From NCBI GenBank assembly GCA_963717135.1, contig CAVQVN010000009.1, forward strand, positions 310,001 to 374,000: a stretch of 64,000 nt of DNA. Direction: 5' to 3'. Of this stretch, positions 16,848 to 25,577 are shown one piece after another. The notes below the pieces were generated by a model. That model saw nothing but the letters and a program-made list of their open reading frames with translations, had not been told where the DNA came from and ran no database searches. Position numbers and translations under genes: made by a program. Numbering within the stretch: the stretch's first letter is position 1; every line of letters starts with the position of its first letter. This stretch comes from UBA4744 sp963717135. Lineage in GTDB: Bacteria; Actinomycetota; Acidimicrobiia; Spongiisociales; UBA4744.

Positions 16848-17612
16848 CTATTGCAGCAGTTGGCTTCGCAATGAACCGGCCAGGTGGTCGTCGATGCCCA
16901 AGAAATTCTCGAGATACCCGGCCACCGACCCGGCCATCTGCACCATCTCGTCGTGGGCGGCGCTGAGATAGGACGCATCGACCAGCAACATATCCTCGAG
17001 ACGCCGGCGGGATTCGTTTTCGAGTTGCAGGCCGGCCTGCTCCATTTCCCGGGCGATGCGATCGACCATGGCCGCCTTTCCGGGACCGAGCAAGTCGTTC
17101 GAGCGCAAGAAATCCTCCTCCACTTCGGTCCACGGCACACCCAGGACGGAGAGCAGCAGAGCTGCGCCGATCCCGGTACGGTCCTTTCCGGTCGCGCAAT
17201 GGAATACCAGCGGGCGGGCTTGCGGGTCGGCCGCAGACCGGATCAAAGACGAGAAGACGTCGGAGTGATCACGGATTCCCGCCCGGTAGATCGTCTCCCA
17301 CGACGGGAAGGACCGGAAATCCCCGGTTCGAAACATCTCCTCCATGGCGGCGTTGTCGACCGCCGGCAGCAGCCGCAGAGCAACATAAGCAGCCGAAGGA
17401 GGTAGGCGATCGGGACGCGCCGCGGCCTCCGGCTCCGACCGCAGGTCAACGATCGTACGGATGCCCAACGTCCCGAGTCGATCCAGGTCGCGGTCGGTCA
17501 GGGAAGAAAAATCGCCGGATCGAAACAACTGCCCCCGGACCACAGAAGATCCATCGATAGTGCGATAGCCACCGAGATCCCTGAAGTTGGGCTGGCCTTC
17601 CAGCACGCGCAC
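16848..17612 (-). CDS. Tyrosine/serine protein phosphatase (Y_phosphatase3 family)
   Basis: The 254-residue protein opens with NFRDLGGYRT and contains the phosphatase loop HCATGKDRTG at 138-147 (Cys139, Arg145). These identify the PF13350 family that includes mycobacterial PtpB and many soluble bacterial phosphatases. The expected general acid region and C-terminal helices are present. It may act on phosphotyrosine, phosphoserine or phosphoinositides. The start is GTG at 17612 with no strong ribosome site. It is downstream of the Ddn-like gene's neighbourhood but on its own transcript. Confidence 0.88.
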   Translation of the reverse strand: MRVLEGQPNFRDLGGYRTIDGSSVVRGQLFRSGDFSSLTDRDLDRLGTLGIRTIVDLRSEPEAAARPDRLPPSAAYVALRLLPAVDNAAMEEMFRTGDFRSFPSWETIYRAGIRDHSDVFSSLIRSAADPQARPLVFHCATGKDRTGIGAALLLSVLGVPWTEVEEDFLRSNDLLGPGKAAMVDRIAREMEQAGLQLENESRRRLEDMLLVDASYLSAAHDEMVQMAGSVAGYLENFLGIDDHLAGSLRSQLLQ

Positions 17613-17699
17613 CGCCGCCTTAGTCGCCGGCGCCCAAGCCTACCGTTGGCCGGGTCGCCGAGGGCCGACCGCCGGCGGACGACTGTGCCTTGAGATCCG

Positions 17700-17861
17700 C
17701 CCCTCCCTGCCAGGGAGGGGCAGGCTCGACCGAAGGGAGAGCCAGGGGAGGGTCAGGCGCCAGCCGACGGCCTCGCGGCGGGGCGTGACCCCCGTCCCCC
17801 TCGCTTTGCTCGGGTACTTCCCCCTTGCAGGGGGAAGTGACGGCCATCCCCCTCGCTTTGC
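17700..17861. repeat. GC-rich intergenic palindromic element
   Basis: The stretch holds CCCCTCCC/GGGAGGGG (17700-17707 with 17713-17720) and ACTTCCCCCT/AGGGGGAAGT (17816-17825 with 17829-17838). It also has two copies of the 14-mer CCCCCTCGCTTTGC (17796-17809 and 17848-17861) on either side of the second palindrome. This layout resembles dispersed extragenic palindromic repeats. It separates the divergently placed phosphatase start and the 3' end of the winged-helix gene and holds no credible ORF. Confidence 0.65.
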
Positions 17862-17862
17862 G

Positions 17863-18447
17863 TTATCGAGCGTTCTGTGCGCGGGGATACACCAATGTGA
17901 CTGCGGCCACCGGAATGGCGGCGGGATCCTCGTCACACATCTTGGCGTACCGCTCCAGGAGCGCCTCCAACTCGGAGACCAGATCCTGTAATCGGGCCGG
18001 CGTCAATTCGAACACCATCCGTCCCAACGTCATTCGCTTGTGGTCTGAGTGTTCCTCGAGACCTTCGATTCCCTGCTCTTCGAGCGCCCTGGCGAAGTCG
18101 ACCTGAGTGGCCCCGAAGACGGCACCCAGGATGGCATCGCGCTGCTGGGAGGGCCGGGCGTTGGCCAGGAACTTCTCCGAAGGTCGGTAGCTGGAGGCTG
18201 CCACCAGGTAGATCTTCTCGGTCAGAGCACCAGCTTTACGAGTGTCGACAACCTCGATGAGCCCTGCCTCTTCGAGGAGCTTGACGTGATGGTAGAGACG
18301 GGTACGCGGCACCCCCATGGCCTCCGCCAGCGCCGTCACCGAGCGAGCCTCACCGAGCATCTCGATGATCGAGATCCGGGTTTGGTCGGCTAGCAGCTCG
18401 AAGGTTTCTTCATCGTCGATCCAGAAAACCTCTCTGGTGGGTTTCAA
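17863..18447 (-). CDS. Winged-helix transcriptional regulator (ArsR/HTH_20-like)
   Basis: The 194-residue protein has an N-terminal winged helix: FELLADQTRISIIEML, then SVTALAEAMGVPRTRLYHHVKLLEEAGLIEVVD, given here as two blocks. This is the layout of ArsR-like repressors. The C-terminal ~100 residues are an effector or dimer domain of unknown type. Translation appears to begin at TTG 18447, whose bases overlap the stop of the 35-residue ORF before it, so the two are probably coupled. Clustered TTCAA/TTGAA sites in the divergent promoter (18575-18627) are good candidates for its operator. The regulated target could be the adjacent cyclodeaminase-family gene. Confidence 0.85.
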   Translation of the reverse strand: MKPTREVFWIDDEETFELLADQTRISIIEMLGEARSVTALAEAMGVPRTRLYHHVKLLEEAGLIEVVDTRKAGALTEKIYLVAASSYRPSEKFLANARPSQQRDAILGAVFGATQVDFARALEEQGIEGLEEHSDHKRMTLGRMVFELTPARLQDLVSELEALLERYAKMCDEDPAAIPVAAVTLVYPRAQNAR

Positions 18448-18551
18448 TGCGGCCGCCGGGTTTCCCGCAGACGCGGCCAGGGCCGCCTGATGTGCTGGAG
18501 ACGCTCGGTGTAGGCCTTGTGGAACCGCTGTGATCCATCGAGCCCGATCAT
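18444..18551 (-). CDS. 35-aa basic ORF overlapping the regulator start
   Basis: ATG 18551 has a strong GAGGAG seven bases upstream and opens a 35-codon frame that ends in TGA overlapping the TTG start of the winged-helix gene. The peptide is very basic, with Arg/Pro/Trp-rich sequence (IRRPWPRLRETRRP). Good ribosome site plus stop-start overlap argue for a real translated leader or small protein. No homologue is recognised. Confidence 0.55.
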   Translation of the reverse strand: MIGLDGSQRFHKAYTERLQHIRRPWPRLRETRRPH

Positions 18552-18574
18552 CGATCCACTCCTCTTCTCGTCCA

Positions 18575-18627
18575 CATTCAAACTCACTATATGTTCAAAC
18601 TCATTGAATGTCAAGAAAAATTGAATG
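18575..18627. promoter_or_regulatory. AT-rich divergent promoter with repeated TTCAA/TTGAA sites
   Basis: TTCAAACTCA occurs at 18577-18586 and again at 18594-18603, 17 bp apart. TTGAATG occurs at 18604-18610 and 18621-18627, also 17 bp apart, and the first repeat reads CATTCAA, the inverse of TTGAATG. The segment is much more AT-rich than its surroundings. It lies between the regulator and cyclodeaminase-family genes and looks like an autoregulated operator. Confidence 0.6.
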
Positions 18628-18730
18628 TTATCCCCGAGCGGTCCCCCAATGTCGAACCGGGCAGGCACCGACTGCTAATTTCGGCTCGACCGAATCTGCA
18701 AGGTTCCACTCCAGCCCAGGAGGTATCCAG

Positions 18731-19711
18731 GTGACCATCCGTCCGACCGTCGTGTATCTGACCGAGGATGAGGTACGGCAGTCGATAACGATGCCGGAGG
18801 CTATCGCCCTGGCCGAGCGGGGTATCGAGGCTGATGGGGCCGGTACCGTGAGCGGCGACAAGTTCTACATGCCGGTCGGCGATCACGGCTTCATCAAACC
18901 CTTCTCCGGGTATCTGGCCGGCGAGGGCCTGGCCTACGTGAAAACCTTCAGCTTCTTCGAAGGCAACACCGACCGGGGTCTCCCGGTCACCGACTCGGTA
19001 GTGCTCCTCTTCGAGGAGGAAACCGGCTTGCCGGTGGCGGTCATGGAGGCGAACTGGATCACGGGTCTCAAGACGGGCGCTTCGACCGCCGCCACCGCCC
19101 GCCGGCTGGCCCGACCCGACGCCCGGGTCGCCACGATCTTCGGAGCCGGCGGGTTGGGTCGCCACCATGCGGAAGCCCTCGATCAGATCTTTGCGCTCGA
19201 GGAGATCCGGGTCGTGGACAAGGTGCCCGAAACGGCTCGCCGTTTCGAGGTTGATATGACCCAGGTTCTGCAAGCACCGGTACGGGTGGTCGATGACGCC
19301 CGGACGGCCGTGCGGGGGGCCGACATTGTGGTGACGGTCACCACCGGAAGCGCCGTGAATGTCGAGCCGGATTGGGTGAAACCGGGGGCCTTCATTGCTC
19401 GCCTCGGTTCCTATCAGGAGGTCGCCCACGAACTGTTCGAGAAGGTCGACCGCCTCATCGTGGATCGATGGCAGTACGTGAGCGCCCGGATTCCGGAAAT
19501 GATCCGCCTGATCGCCGACGGTCGACTGAACGAGTCCGACGTGGTCGAGTGGCCGGACATCGTGGCAGGGAGAACCCCCGGACGCCGGTCGGACGAGGAG
19601 GTCATCCTCTACGTGGCATTGGGAATCTGGGGCGAGTACGCGGCGATCCTACCGGCGGCCTACCGAAGGGCCCGGGCCCTTGGCCTGGGAACGGTGATTG
19701 CCGGTGGATAG
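18731..19711 (+). CDS. Ornithine cyclodeaminase / mu-crystallin family protein
   Basis: The 326-residue protein starts at GTG 18731, seven bases after AGGAGG; upstream codons of the frame are non-coding. It has the family core: KFYMPVGDHG, an early Lys for substrate, ANWITGLKTGASTA, and the NAD-binding GAGGLGRHHAEAL. The family includes ornithine cyclodeaminase, alanine dehydrogenase and ketimine reductases, and the exact reaction cannot be told from sequence. Substrate residues typical of true ornithine cyclodeaminase could not be confirmed. It is divergent from the winged-helix regulator, which may control it. Confidence 0.88.
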   Translation: MTIRPTVVYLTEDEVRQSITMPEAIALAERGIEADGAGTVSGDKFYMPVGDHGFIKPFSGYLAGEGLAYVKTFSFFEGNTDRGLPVTDSVVLLFEEETGLPVAVMEANWITGLKTGASTAATARRLARPDARVATIFGAGGLGRHHAEALDQIFALEEIRVVDKVPETARRFEVDMTQVLQAPVRVVDDARTAVRGADIVVTVTTGSAVNVEPDWVKPGAFIARLGSYQEVAHELFEKVDRLIVDRWQYVSARIPEMIRLIADGRLNESDVVEWPDIVAGRTPGRRSDEEVILYVALGIWGEYAAILPAAYRRARALGLGTVIAGG

Positions 19712-20139
19712 CGCATTGATCGAAACGAGTTGATCGTCGTTTGAATCGGCGGGCCCGAGTTCTCCGATGGCCGGGGCGGCTGGGTCGAGTGACTGCTACG
19801 GCATCCGCCAGGCGTCGGGTCCGCCGGCCGCTACCCACGGCACGATCTTGACCAACAACCAGACGGTGGCCAGCCAAATGCTCGTTCCTCGGAAGGCTGA
19901 TCTGGTTCCGTCCACTTCCGGCTCCTTCGATGTGGGGACCGCTACCCGGTCGAGGTGATGGCTCATGGCCTTTCAATGATGAATATCGGTCATCTGAGGA
20001 GGCCGGCGCGGGAGGCTTTCGCATTCACCACGACGGACTAGTCAGCGGTGGGCGGTATCACCGAGCGACGACGACTCGGACACAGGATCCAAGAGAAACC
20101 AAATAGACAAGCGAGATATGGGCCGGGCCCATTGAAGGT
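19712..20139. other. Intergenic stretch without a recognised gene
   Basis: It lies between the cyclodeaminase-family gene and the HNH gene, which converge. A weak stem AAACGA/TCGTTT (19723-19728 with 19737-19742) may act as terminator for the former. Short open frames on both strands lack ribosome sites and look non-coding. Confidence 0.5.
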
Positions 20140-21501
20140 TCAAGGTGATCGGGCCTGCTTCACATATCGATGCCCGAGCGGGCTGGTCCACTCGAGGTCA
20201 CCGTCGCCATTCCGGCAGTAGGTCCATCCTGCTCGGTGACGGAGGACATGATCGTGCCGGCACCCGGGAGCGAGTTCGGCAACGGACGTTCGGCCACTCT
20301 CTACCCACGGCGTGATGTGGTCCAGGTCGCACTGCGTGGCCGGAACCCGGCAACCCGGAAACACACAGGTTGGATACATCGTCTCGACCAGGCGTCGTTG
20401 CCCGGACGTGGGACGACGCCGCGTGAATCCGACGTGCAAGGGGCGGCCCTCGGAGTCGGTCAACACGAAGCGCCACTCGGCATGTTGAGACGTTTCCGCG
20501 ACTTGGCGCGCGACGTCGGCAATGACCGGCCCATAGCCGCCGAGATCGCCGGAGGAGTCGGTCAGTCCGGCCAGGGTGGCGAGATCGACGGTCATCACGA
20601 GCGCACCCCGACCCGACCCGAAACGCTGCCCTGATTCAGGATCGAGAAGGTCGAGGGCAACATCGGCTCTCAGCTGATCCATCGTCCGTGTCTCCTTCTT
20701 CGTTCTCAACCGGCGAGCGGCAGCATCGATTCGTTGGCGAATACGGGCGGCACGATCCGGTGGTAGATCCAACATGAGGAGATGGGCGGTACCGTCGATT
20801 CCGGACTCGAGTACGACCCGGCGTCCCTCCACCGCGGTCTCGTAACGATGTTTGGAATCCTCGGGATCAGCCTCGATGCCCAGTTTTCGCAGCAACGCCC
20901 TCAGCTGTCCGGTGGTGAGTTCGGGGGCTCTCTCCAACGCCCGGCAAGCCACTTCCCGTGCCTGGGCAGTCGGAAGATGATCGGTGCGATGAAGGATCAG
21001 GTTGGCTCGCCGCCTGTCGAGGCGGCCCGAGACGAACTCCTGCCAGACGGCCGGGAGACGAGTCTGGAAATTCCTGGCGAGGGACAGTTCATTGTCGGCG
21101 GCCCGCCGGGTGAGCCGAAGAGCGGCCCGAATCTCGGCGGAGCAGGCATCTTCCACAAGCTCAAAGTCAGTCTCGCCGTGCTTGTGCAGTTCCTCGGCAA
21201 CGGCGTCGGCAACCGACGCCATCGAGGCATACACCTGGGCCTGGTAGTGGGACGCCATACGCTGGTGGGCGGCCATGACGGTCACCCGATCGTGACCACT
21301 GAGGGCGTCTATGTTGATCTTCGCAAGCACGGCGGCCAGTGCGATCCCCGGCTCCAGGGCGGCCAGATCGGGCGGTATCGACGCTTCCCGTGGAGCGGAG
21401 CGTTCTGTCTCCTCGATTGCCCGCACCAGTTCGGCATCGCCCCTATCGGCTTCGTCGAGCCACATCTGGATCAAAGCCTCTCTTGTCAGAGTATCGAACA
21501 T
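20140..21501 (-). CDS. 13E12-type (DUF222) HNH endonuclease
   Basis: The 453-residue protein starts at ATG 21501. An N-terminal DUF222 helical domain (LAARNFQ-like region at NELSLARNFQTRLP) is followed by a C-terminal HNH nuclease motif. There, CVFPGCRVPATQCDLDHI provides the zinc Cys pair and the catalytic Asp-His, followed by PW and PGCRHDHVLRH. This is the actinobacterial 13E12 repeat family, often multi-copy and linked to mobile DNA. The ATG lies inside a perfect LexA-type SOS box (21494-21509), as is known for several Mycobacterium 13E12 genes, so induction by DNA damage is expected. The longer frame upstream to 21687 is not supported. Confidence 0.92.
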   Translation of the reverse strand: MFDTLTREALIQMWLDEADRGDAELVRAIEETERSAPREASIPPDLAALEPGIALAAVLAKINIDALSGHDRVTVMAAHQRMASHYQAQVYASMASVADAVAEELHKHGETDFELVEDACSAEIRAALRLTRRAADNELSLARNFQTRLPAVWQEFVSGRLDRRRANLILHRTDHLPTAQAREVACRALERAPELTTGQLRALLRKLGIEADPEDSKHRYETAVEGRRVVLESGIDGTAHLLMLDLPPDRAARIRQRIDAAARRLRTKKETRTMDQLRADVALDLLDPESGQRFGSGRGALVMTVDLATLAGLTDSSGDLGGYGPVIADVARQVAETSQHAEWRFVLTDSEGRPLHVGFTRRRPTSGQRRLVETMYPTCVFPGCRVPATQCDLDHITPWVESGRTSVAELAPGCRHDHVLRHRAGWTYCRNGDGDLEWTSPLGHRYVKQARSP

Positions 21502-21509
21502 ATGTTCGA
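21494..21509. promoter_or_regulatory. LexA SOS box overlapping HNH start codon
   Basis: TCGAACATATGTTCGA is a perfect 16-bp palindrome and matches the actinobacterial LexA consensus (TCGAAC-N4-GTTCGA). On the minus strand the ATG of the 13E12/DUF222 gene is part of it, so bound LexA would cover the translation start. Transcription must then begin at or very near the start codon, giving a short-leader or leaderless mRNA. Confidence 0.85.
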
Positions 21510-22068
21510 CAATACCTTCCAGCCCTGACAGAAAACACCCCCTTGTGCTCCATCCGGCGAAAGAGATCCCCCTGCGGCACAGGCCATCCCACCGACTCAG
21601 ATAAGGGAGGAGAACAACCTCTATCCACACGCGGCGCCGGCAGATCATCAGCCGCATGCAAACCGCCGAGATCGAACATTGGAGCACGCTATCCGGGCAT
21701 CGGTTTCATGACCGCTCTGCGGTTCACGATTGGGCCAATGACCGAGTCGACTTGATCTAGGGCCGAACGGCTCTATTCCTTAGGGTCGTTCCGATCCGGA
21801 ATGCGTCAATCGGTTCGAAGGATCGAGGAGGGCCGCTCCAGAAGCAGGCGCACGGAGAACCACCCGTCCCGCCCCGAGAAGCCCTTGCGGATTGGCTCTT
21901 CGGGAATCGATCATGATTCCGAGATTCATAAGTCACCGGGTCCCAGCCGGATCTCCCACCGAAAGGGCCCTCTTCGTCGCTGCCACCAGCCCAGCCGGGC
22001 GCCGAGTTGTCGACTGGCTGTCGAAGCCTCGCCTACCCAGTATCCGGTTGCTCGAGAGGGAGGACCTT
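21510..22068. other. Intergenic stretch upstream of lipoprotein-hmu operon
   Basis: It should contain the promoters of the divergent HNH gene and of the lipoprotein gene. A plus-strand frame is open from 21892 into the lipoprotein, but its codons before 22069 look non-coding and lack a ribosome site. I find no iron-box palindrome that I would defend. Confidence 0.4.
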
Positions 22069-22626
22069 TTGAAACGACTGACTCTGATGATCTTGGTATT
22101 GGGACTCGTGGCTGCTGCTTGTGGCGGCACGGCCGGAGTCGAAGTGGCGGATTCCCCGGCGACTAGGGCTTCCTCGACGACCACCACGACCGAGGCAGCC
22201 ACTACTACGACTACTGAAGCGACCACTACCACGACCGAGGCGACGACTACTACCGCCGCCGCCGAAGAAGGCATCGTGGCGGGGCAAGATCCCGATGTCG
22301 ACGCCATCGTTCTCGCCTACACCATCGCTCTTGACAGCGTCTCTCCATTCGAGGACAAGGCGCCGTATATCGATGACCCCACGGGGCTGGAAGAAACGGT
22401 CGCCAAATACTTGGAGACCGGCGAATCGATGGGCGGAATCGGCGTCTGGCCGACGGCCGTGACCATCGACGGGGACACGGCGGTGGTCACCTACGACCTG
22501 CTTTTCGGCGGCAATCCAACCTATCCGGATCTCACCGGTCCGGCGGTCAAGACGGCCGAAGGATGGAAGATCACCAGAGCGGGGTTCTGCTCGCTGATGG
22601 GCTCCGCCCGGGTCGGTTGCCCGTAG
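22069..22626 (+). CDS. Thr-rich secreted lipoprotein
   Basis: TTG 22069 is preceded by GGGAGG with 5 nt spacing and gives a proper signal peptide (KRLTLMILVLGLVAAACGG) whose lipobox Cys is near residue 17. A Thr/Glu/Ala linker follows (repeats of TTTTEA), then a ~110-residue globular part with IVLAYTIALDSVSPFED and ITRAGFCSL. The linker spans the cell wall in many actinobacterial lipoproteins. It is only 17 nt from hmuT on the same strand, so it is probably part of the uptake operon. The globular part resembles low-molecular-weight antigen or SnoaL-like folds only loosely; function is unknown. Confidence 0.75.
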   Translation: MKRLTLMILVLGLVAAACGGTAGVEVADSPATRASSTTTTTEAATTTTTEATTTTTEATTTTAAAEEGIVAGQDPDVDAIVLAYTIALDSVSPFEDKAPYIDDPTGLEETVAKYLETGESMGGIGVWPTAVTIDGDTAVVTYDLLFGGNPTYPDLTGPAVKTAEGWKITRAGFCSLMGSARVGCP

Positions 22627-22643
22627 CAAGGGAGGGGTCGGCA

Positions 22644-23642
22644 ATGCGCGTCAGACTGGGCATCGTGCTGGTTTCGGCCTTGTTGTGCGGCGCCTGCGCA
22701 GCTGAGACCGCCGCCACCACAACCGTTTCCAACACAGTCACCGAACCACCAACCACTACCTCGGATCCGGCGACTTCGACCACTCGACCAGAAGTGCCTC
22801 CCGGCGCCACATACACCGGGGCGGATGGAGTCGAATCCACGATTGCCGACACCAGTCGCATCGTGACCTTGAGCGGAGACCTAACCGAAGCAGTATGGAA
22901 ACTCGGTTTCGGCGACTTCGTAGTGGCCACCGATGTCACCACCGTCTACCCGCCGGAAGCGATCGGACTGCCCGTAGTGGGAGTCGGGCGATTCCTCTCT
23001 GCCGAAGGGGTCCTGGCCCGGGAACCCACGCTGGTCATCGGCGACACGCAGACCTCACCACCCGAAGCAATCGAGCAGATTCGCAGTGCCGGCGTTCCGG
23101 TTGTGATCTTCGACGTACCGACCACTTTCGAGGGGCTGTACGAGAAGTTGGACGGCTTGGCTGAAGCCCTCGGCGTACCCGAGCGAGGAGCAACTCTGGT
23201 GGAGGAAGTCCGGGCGGCGATCGGAGATGCATTGAGCAACGCCCCGGCCTTTGACCCTGAGCCCGGTATCGCCTTTGTCTACAGCCGCGGTCCGGATGTG
23301 ATGCTGCTGTTTGGATCGGAGATGACTACCCAGCCCCTGATCGAAGCCGCCGGCGGGATCGATGTGGGAGCCGCCAGCGGGGTGATCGGCACTGTTTCGG
23401 TGACTCCGGAAGCGCTGGTTGCCGCGGCGCCCGACGTCATCATCATTACCAGTGAGGGGTTGCAGGCACTCGGCGGGATCGAAGGGGTCCTGGATATCCC
23501 CGGATTCGCCGAGACTCCGGCAGGTCGGGATCGCCGGATCCTCGACTACCCGGAGGGAGACTTCCTGACGTTCGGGCCTCGCATCGCCGAATCCCTGGCC
23601 TTGCTCATCGCCGACCTCCAGTCCTTGCTCGGCGATTCGTGA
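22644..23642 (+). CDS. hmuT: Haem/iron ABC transporter substrate-binding lipoprotein
   Basis: The 332-residue protein has a signal peptide ending in a lipobox (ALLCGACA), a Thr/Pro-rich linker, and a periplasmic-binding fold of the BtuF/HmuT class: RIVTLSGDLTEAVWKLG, then PVVGVGRFLSAEGVLAREPTLVI given here in part, and VTPEALVAAAPDVIII. The start ATG 22644 has GGAGGGG upstream. Its GTGA overlap with the permease gene and the ATPase that follows define a three-gene import operon. Hemin is the favoured ligand by resemblance; cobalamin or a ferric siderophore is possible. Confidence 0.82.
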   Translation: MRVRLGIVLVSALLCGACAAETAATTTVSNTVTEPPTTTSDPATSTTRPEVPPGATYTGADGVESTIADTSRIVTLSGDLTEAVWKLGFGDFVVATDVTTVYPPEAIGLPVVGVGRFLSAEGVLAREPTLVIGDTQTSPPEAIEQIRSAGVPVVIFDVPTTFEGLYEKLDGLAEALGVPERGATLVEEVRAAIGDALSNAPAFDPEPGIAFVYSRGPDVMLLFGSEMTTQPLIEAAGGIDVGAASGVIGTVSVTPEALVAAAPDVIIITSEGLQALGGIEGVLDIPGFAETPAGRDRRILDYPEGDFLTFGPRIAESLALLIADLQSLLGDS

Positions 23643-24676
23643 CCCGGCCGGCCGCCGCCCCCGGCTTCCAATCGAGGCGCCTCCCGGCGGTGGCGGCTCT
23701 CGGAATCGGCCTGCTGGCGTTGGCGATTCTCGGGCTGTTGAGCGGAGCAGTGGCGGTGAGCCCGGCCGATCTGTTCCACATGCTGGGCCGGCGGCTCGGT
23801 CTAACCGAAGACCCACAGCGACTCACCGATTCTGTTCTATGGGCCATCAGGTTGCCCCGCGTTCTGGCCGGTGCCGTGGTGGGGGGTGGTCTAGGAGTGG
23901 CCGGAGCCGCTCTCCAGGGAACCTTCCGCAATCAGATGGCCGATCCCCACCTGGTGGGGATTTCCCCGGCCGCCGGACTCGGGGCGATCGCCGGGATCGC
24001 ATTGACTCCCATCGGGGGGCCCCCCTTTCTCATGATGGCGGGGGCGGCAGTCGGTGGCGCCGCGGTCGCCTTGCTGATGCGCCGAATCGCTCGACGGGTC
24101 ATCGAATCGAACCAATTCATCCTGATCGGGCTGGCGCTCGGATTGGCGATGCTCGCCTGGTTGGGAGCCATTGTTCTGGCCTGGGACAGCCCCCGCGTCC
24201 CGACCTTCACCTTCTGGGTCTTTGGAGGATTGGCCGGATCGACCTGGTCGACGTTGGGGGCCGGAACGCCCATCGTGCTTTTCGGGAGTGTGATCGTCGC
24301 TGCCTCGGCCCGTTCTCTGGATCTTCTTGCGCTGGGCGAAACCGAAGCCCGTCACCTCGGCGTCGACGTGGACCGGGTGATCGCCGTGATCCTGATCGGA
24401 GTCGGATTGGCCGTCGGAGGTGCCGTGGGACTCGGGGGAGCAATCGGTTTCGTCGGACTGATTGTCCCCCTCATCCTACGAAAATGGATCGGTCCAACCC
24501 ACCGCTGGTTGATCCCTTCCTCCGCCCTGGCCGGCGCCGCCATGGTGGTGGCAATCGACATCGTGGCCAGAACGGTTGCCGCCCCGGTAGAGATTCCGGT
24601 CGGGCTGTTGACCGCCATCCTGGGGGCACCGGTGTTTGTCTGGTTTCTGATGCGAGTCGGGCGGTCGGCCTCATGA
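23639..24676 (+). CDS. hmuU: FecCD-family ABC permease (haem/iron)
   Basis: The 345-residue membrane protein begins at GTG 23639, overlapping the hmuT stop by 4 nt. It has about nine or ten hydrophobic segments. The family signatures LPRVLAGAVVGGGLGVAGAALQ and NQMADPHLVGISPAAGLGA (in part) and the cytoplasmic coupling region GGAIGFVGLIVPLILR are all present. This is a BtuC/FecCD/HmuU-type permease for haem, siderophore or B12 uptake. It is followed by its ATPase with an ATGA overlap. Confidence 0.9.
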   Translation: MTRPAAAPGFQSRRLPAVAALGIGLLALAILGLLSGAVAVSPADLFHMLGRRLGLTEDPQRLTDSVLWAIRLPRVLAGAVVGGGLGVAGAALQGTFRNQMADPHLVGISPAAGLGAIAGIALTPIGGPPFLMMAGAAVGGAAVALLMRRIARRVIESNQFILIGLALGLAMLAWLGAIVLAWDSPRVPTFTFWVFGGLAGSTWSTLGAGTPIVLFGSVIVAASARSLDLLALGETEARHLGVDVDRVIAVILIGVGLAVGGAVGLGGAIGFVGLIVPLILRKWIGPTHRWLIPSSALAGAAMVVAIDIVARTVAAPVEIPVGLLTAILGAPVFVWFLMRVGRSAS

Positions 24677-25464
24677 AACCGGCGGTGCGGGCAGAAGGAA
24701 TCACCTATCGCCGGGGGGCAACAGCGCTCGTCGATCAGATCGAACTCACCACAGGCCCCGGTGAGATACTCGGCGTCGTCGGGCCCAACGGCGCCGGTAA
24801 GACCACCCTGCTCAGAATCCTGGCAGGTGACCTGGTTCCGACAGCCGGACATGCCTGGGTCAATGAGGTCGACCCTTCACGGACCCCCCTGCAGCGCCTC
24901 GCCCGATTGCGAGCGTACCTCGGCCCGGAAGGCGTCTCGCCGAACCCCTTCACCGTGAGAGACGTCGTCACCATGGGTCGGCATCCACATCGCCGGGCGA
25001 CGATCGAACCGGCCGAGCACGAGGCGATCGTCGAGGCGGCGATGGAAAAGACCGACGTGATCCATCTCGCCGAGCGGGCCATGAACAGCCTCTCAACCGG
25101 TGAACAACAGCGAGTTGGATTGGCGAGGATAGTCGCCCAGGAAACTCCCGTTCTGCTGCTGGACGAGCCGACCTCAGCGCTCGACATCGGCCACCAGGAG
25201 AAAGTGATGCAGATGCTTAGATCGCTCGCCGGAGAGGGAACGGCCGTAGTCGCAATCCTGCACGACCTCAACCTGGCGGCCGCCCATACCGACCACATCA
25301 TACTGCTCGACGCGGGTCGGACGGTCGCCCTGGGGAGCCCATCCGAGGTGCTGACCAATGCGAGCCTGTCCTCTGTCTACCGGCAACCCATGCAGGTCGT
25401 CGCCCATCCACACCGAGACTGTCCGCTGGTGCTCACGATCGACCACGCCGCTGAGTCCCCCTGA
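24673..25464 (+). CDS. hmuV: ABC transporter ATP-binding protein (haem/iron)
   Basis: ATG 24673 overlaps the permease stop (ATGA), giving a 263-residue ATPase. Walker A is GPNGAGKTT, Walker B LLLDEPTSALD, and the H-loop His sits in ILHDLNLAA. The signature reads LSTGEQQR instead of LSGGQ, a common variant in FecE/HmuV proteins. It energises import through the adjacent permease and binding protein. The operon seems to end here; the next gene begins 113 nt later. Confidence 0.9.
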   Translation: MKPAVRAEGITYRRGATALVDQIELTTGPGEILGVVGPNGAGKTTLLRILAGDLVPTAGHAWVNEVDPSRTPLQRLARLRAYLGPEGVSPNPFTVRDVVTMGRHPHRRATIEPAEHEAIVEAAMEKTDVIHLAERAMNSLSTGEQQRVGLARIVAQETPVLLLDEPTSALDIGHQEKVMQMLRSLAGEGTAVVAILHDLNLAAAHTDHIILLDAGRTVALGSPSEVLTNASLSSVYRQPMQVVAHPHRDCPLVLTIDHAAESP

Positions 25465-25577
25465 GCCGATTACCGCCCAGTCTGCCGGTTAGGGCCATCG
25501 AGGCCGTTATCAGCGACTTCCGGCCCCTGCGGGGTCCGTACTGGAGGAGTACTGTCGACAGGAGAAGGAGCTGTTTC

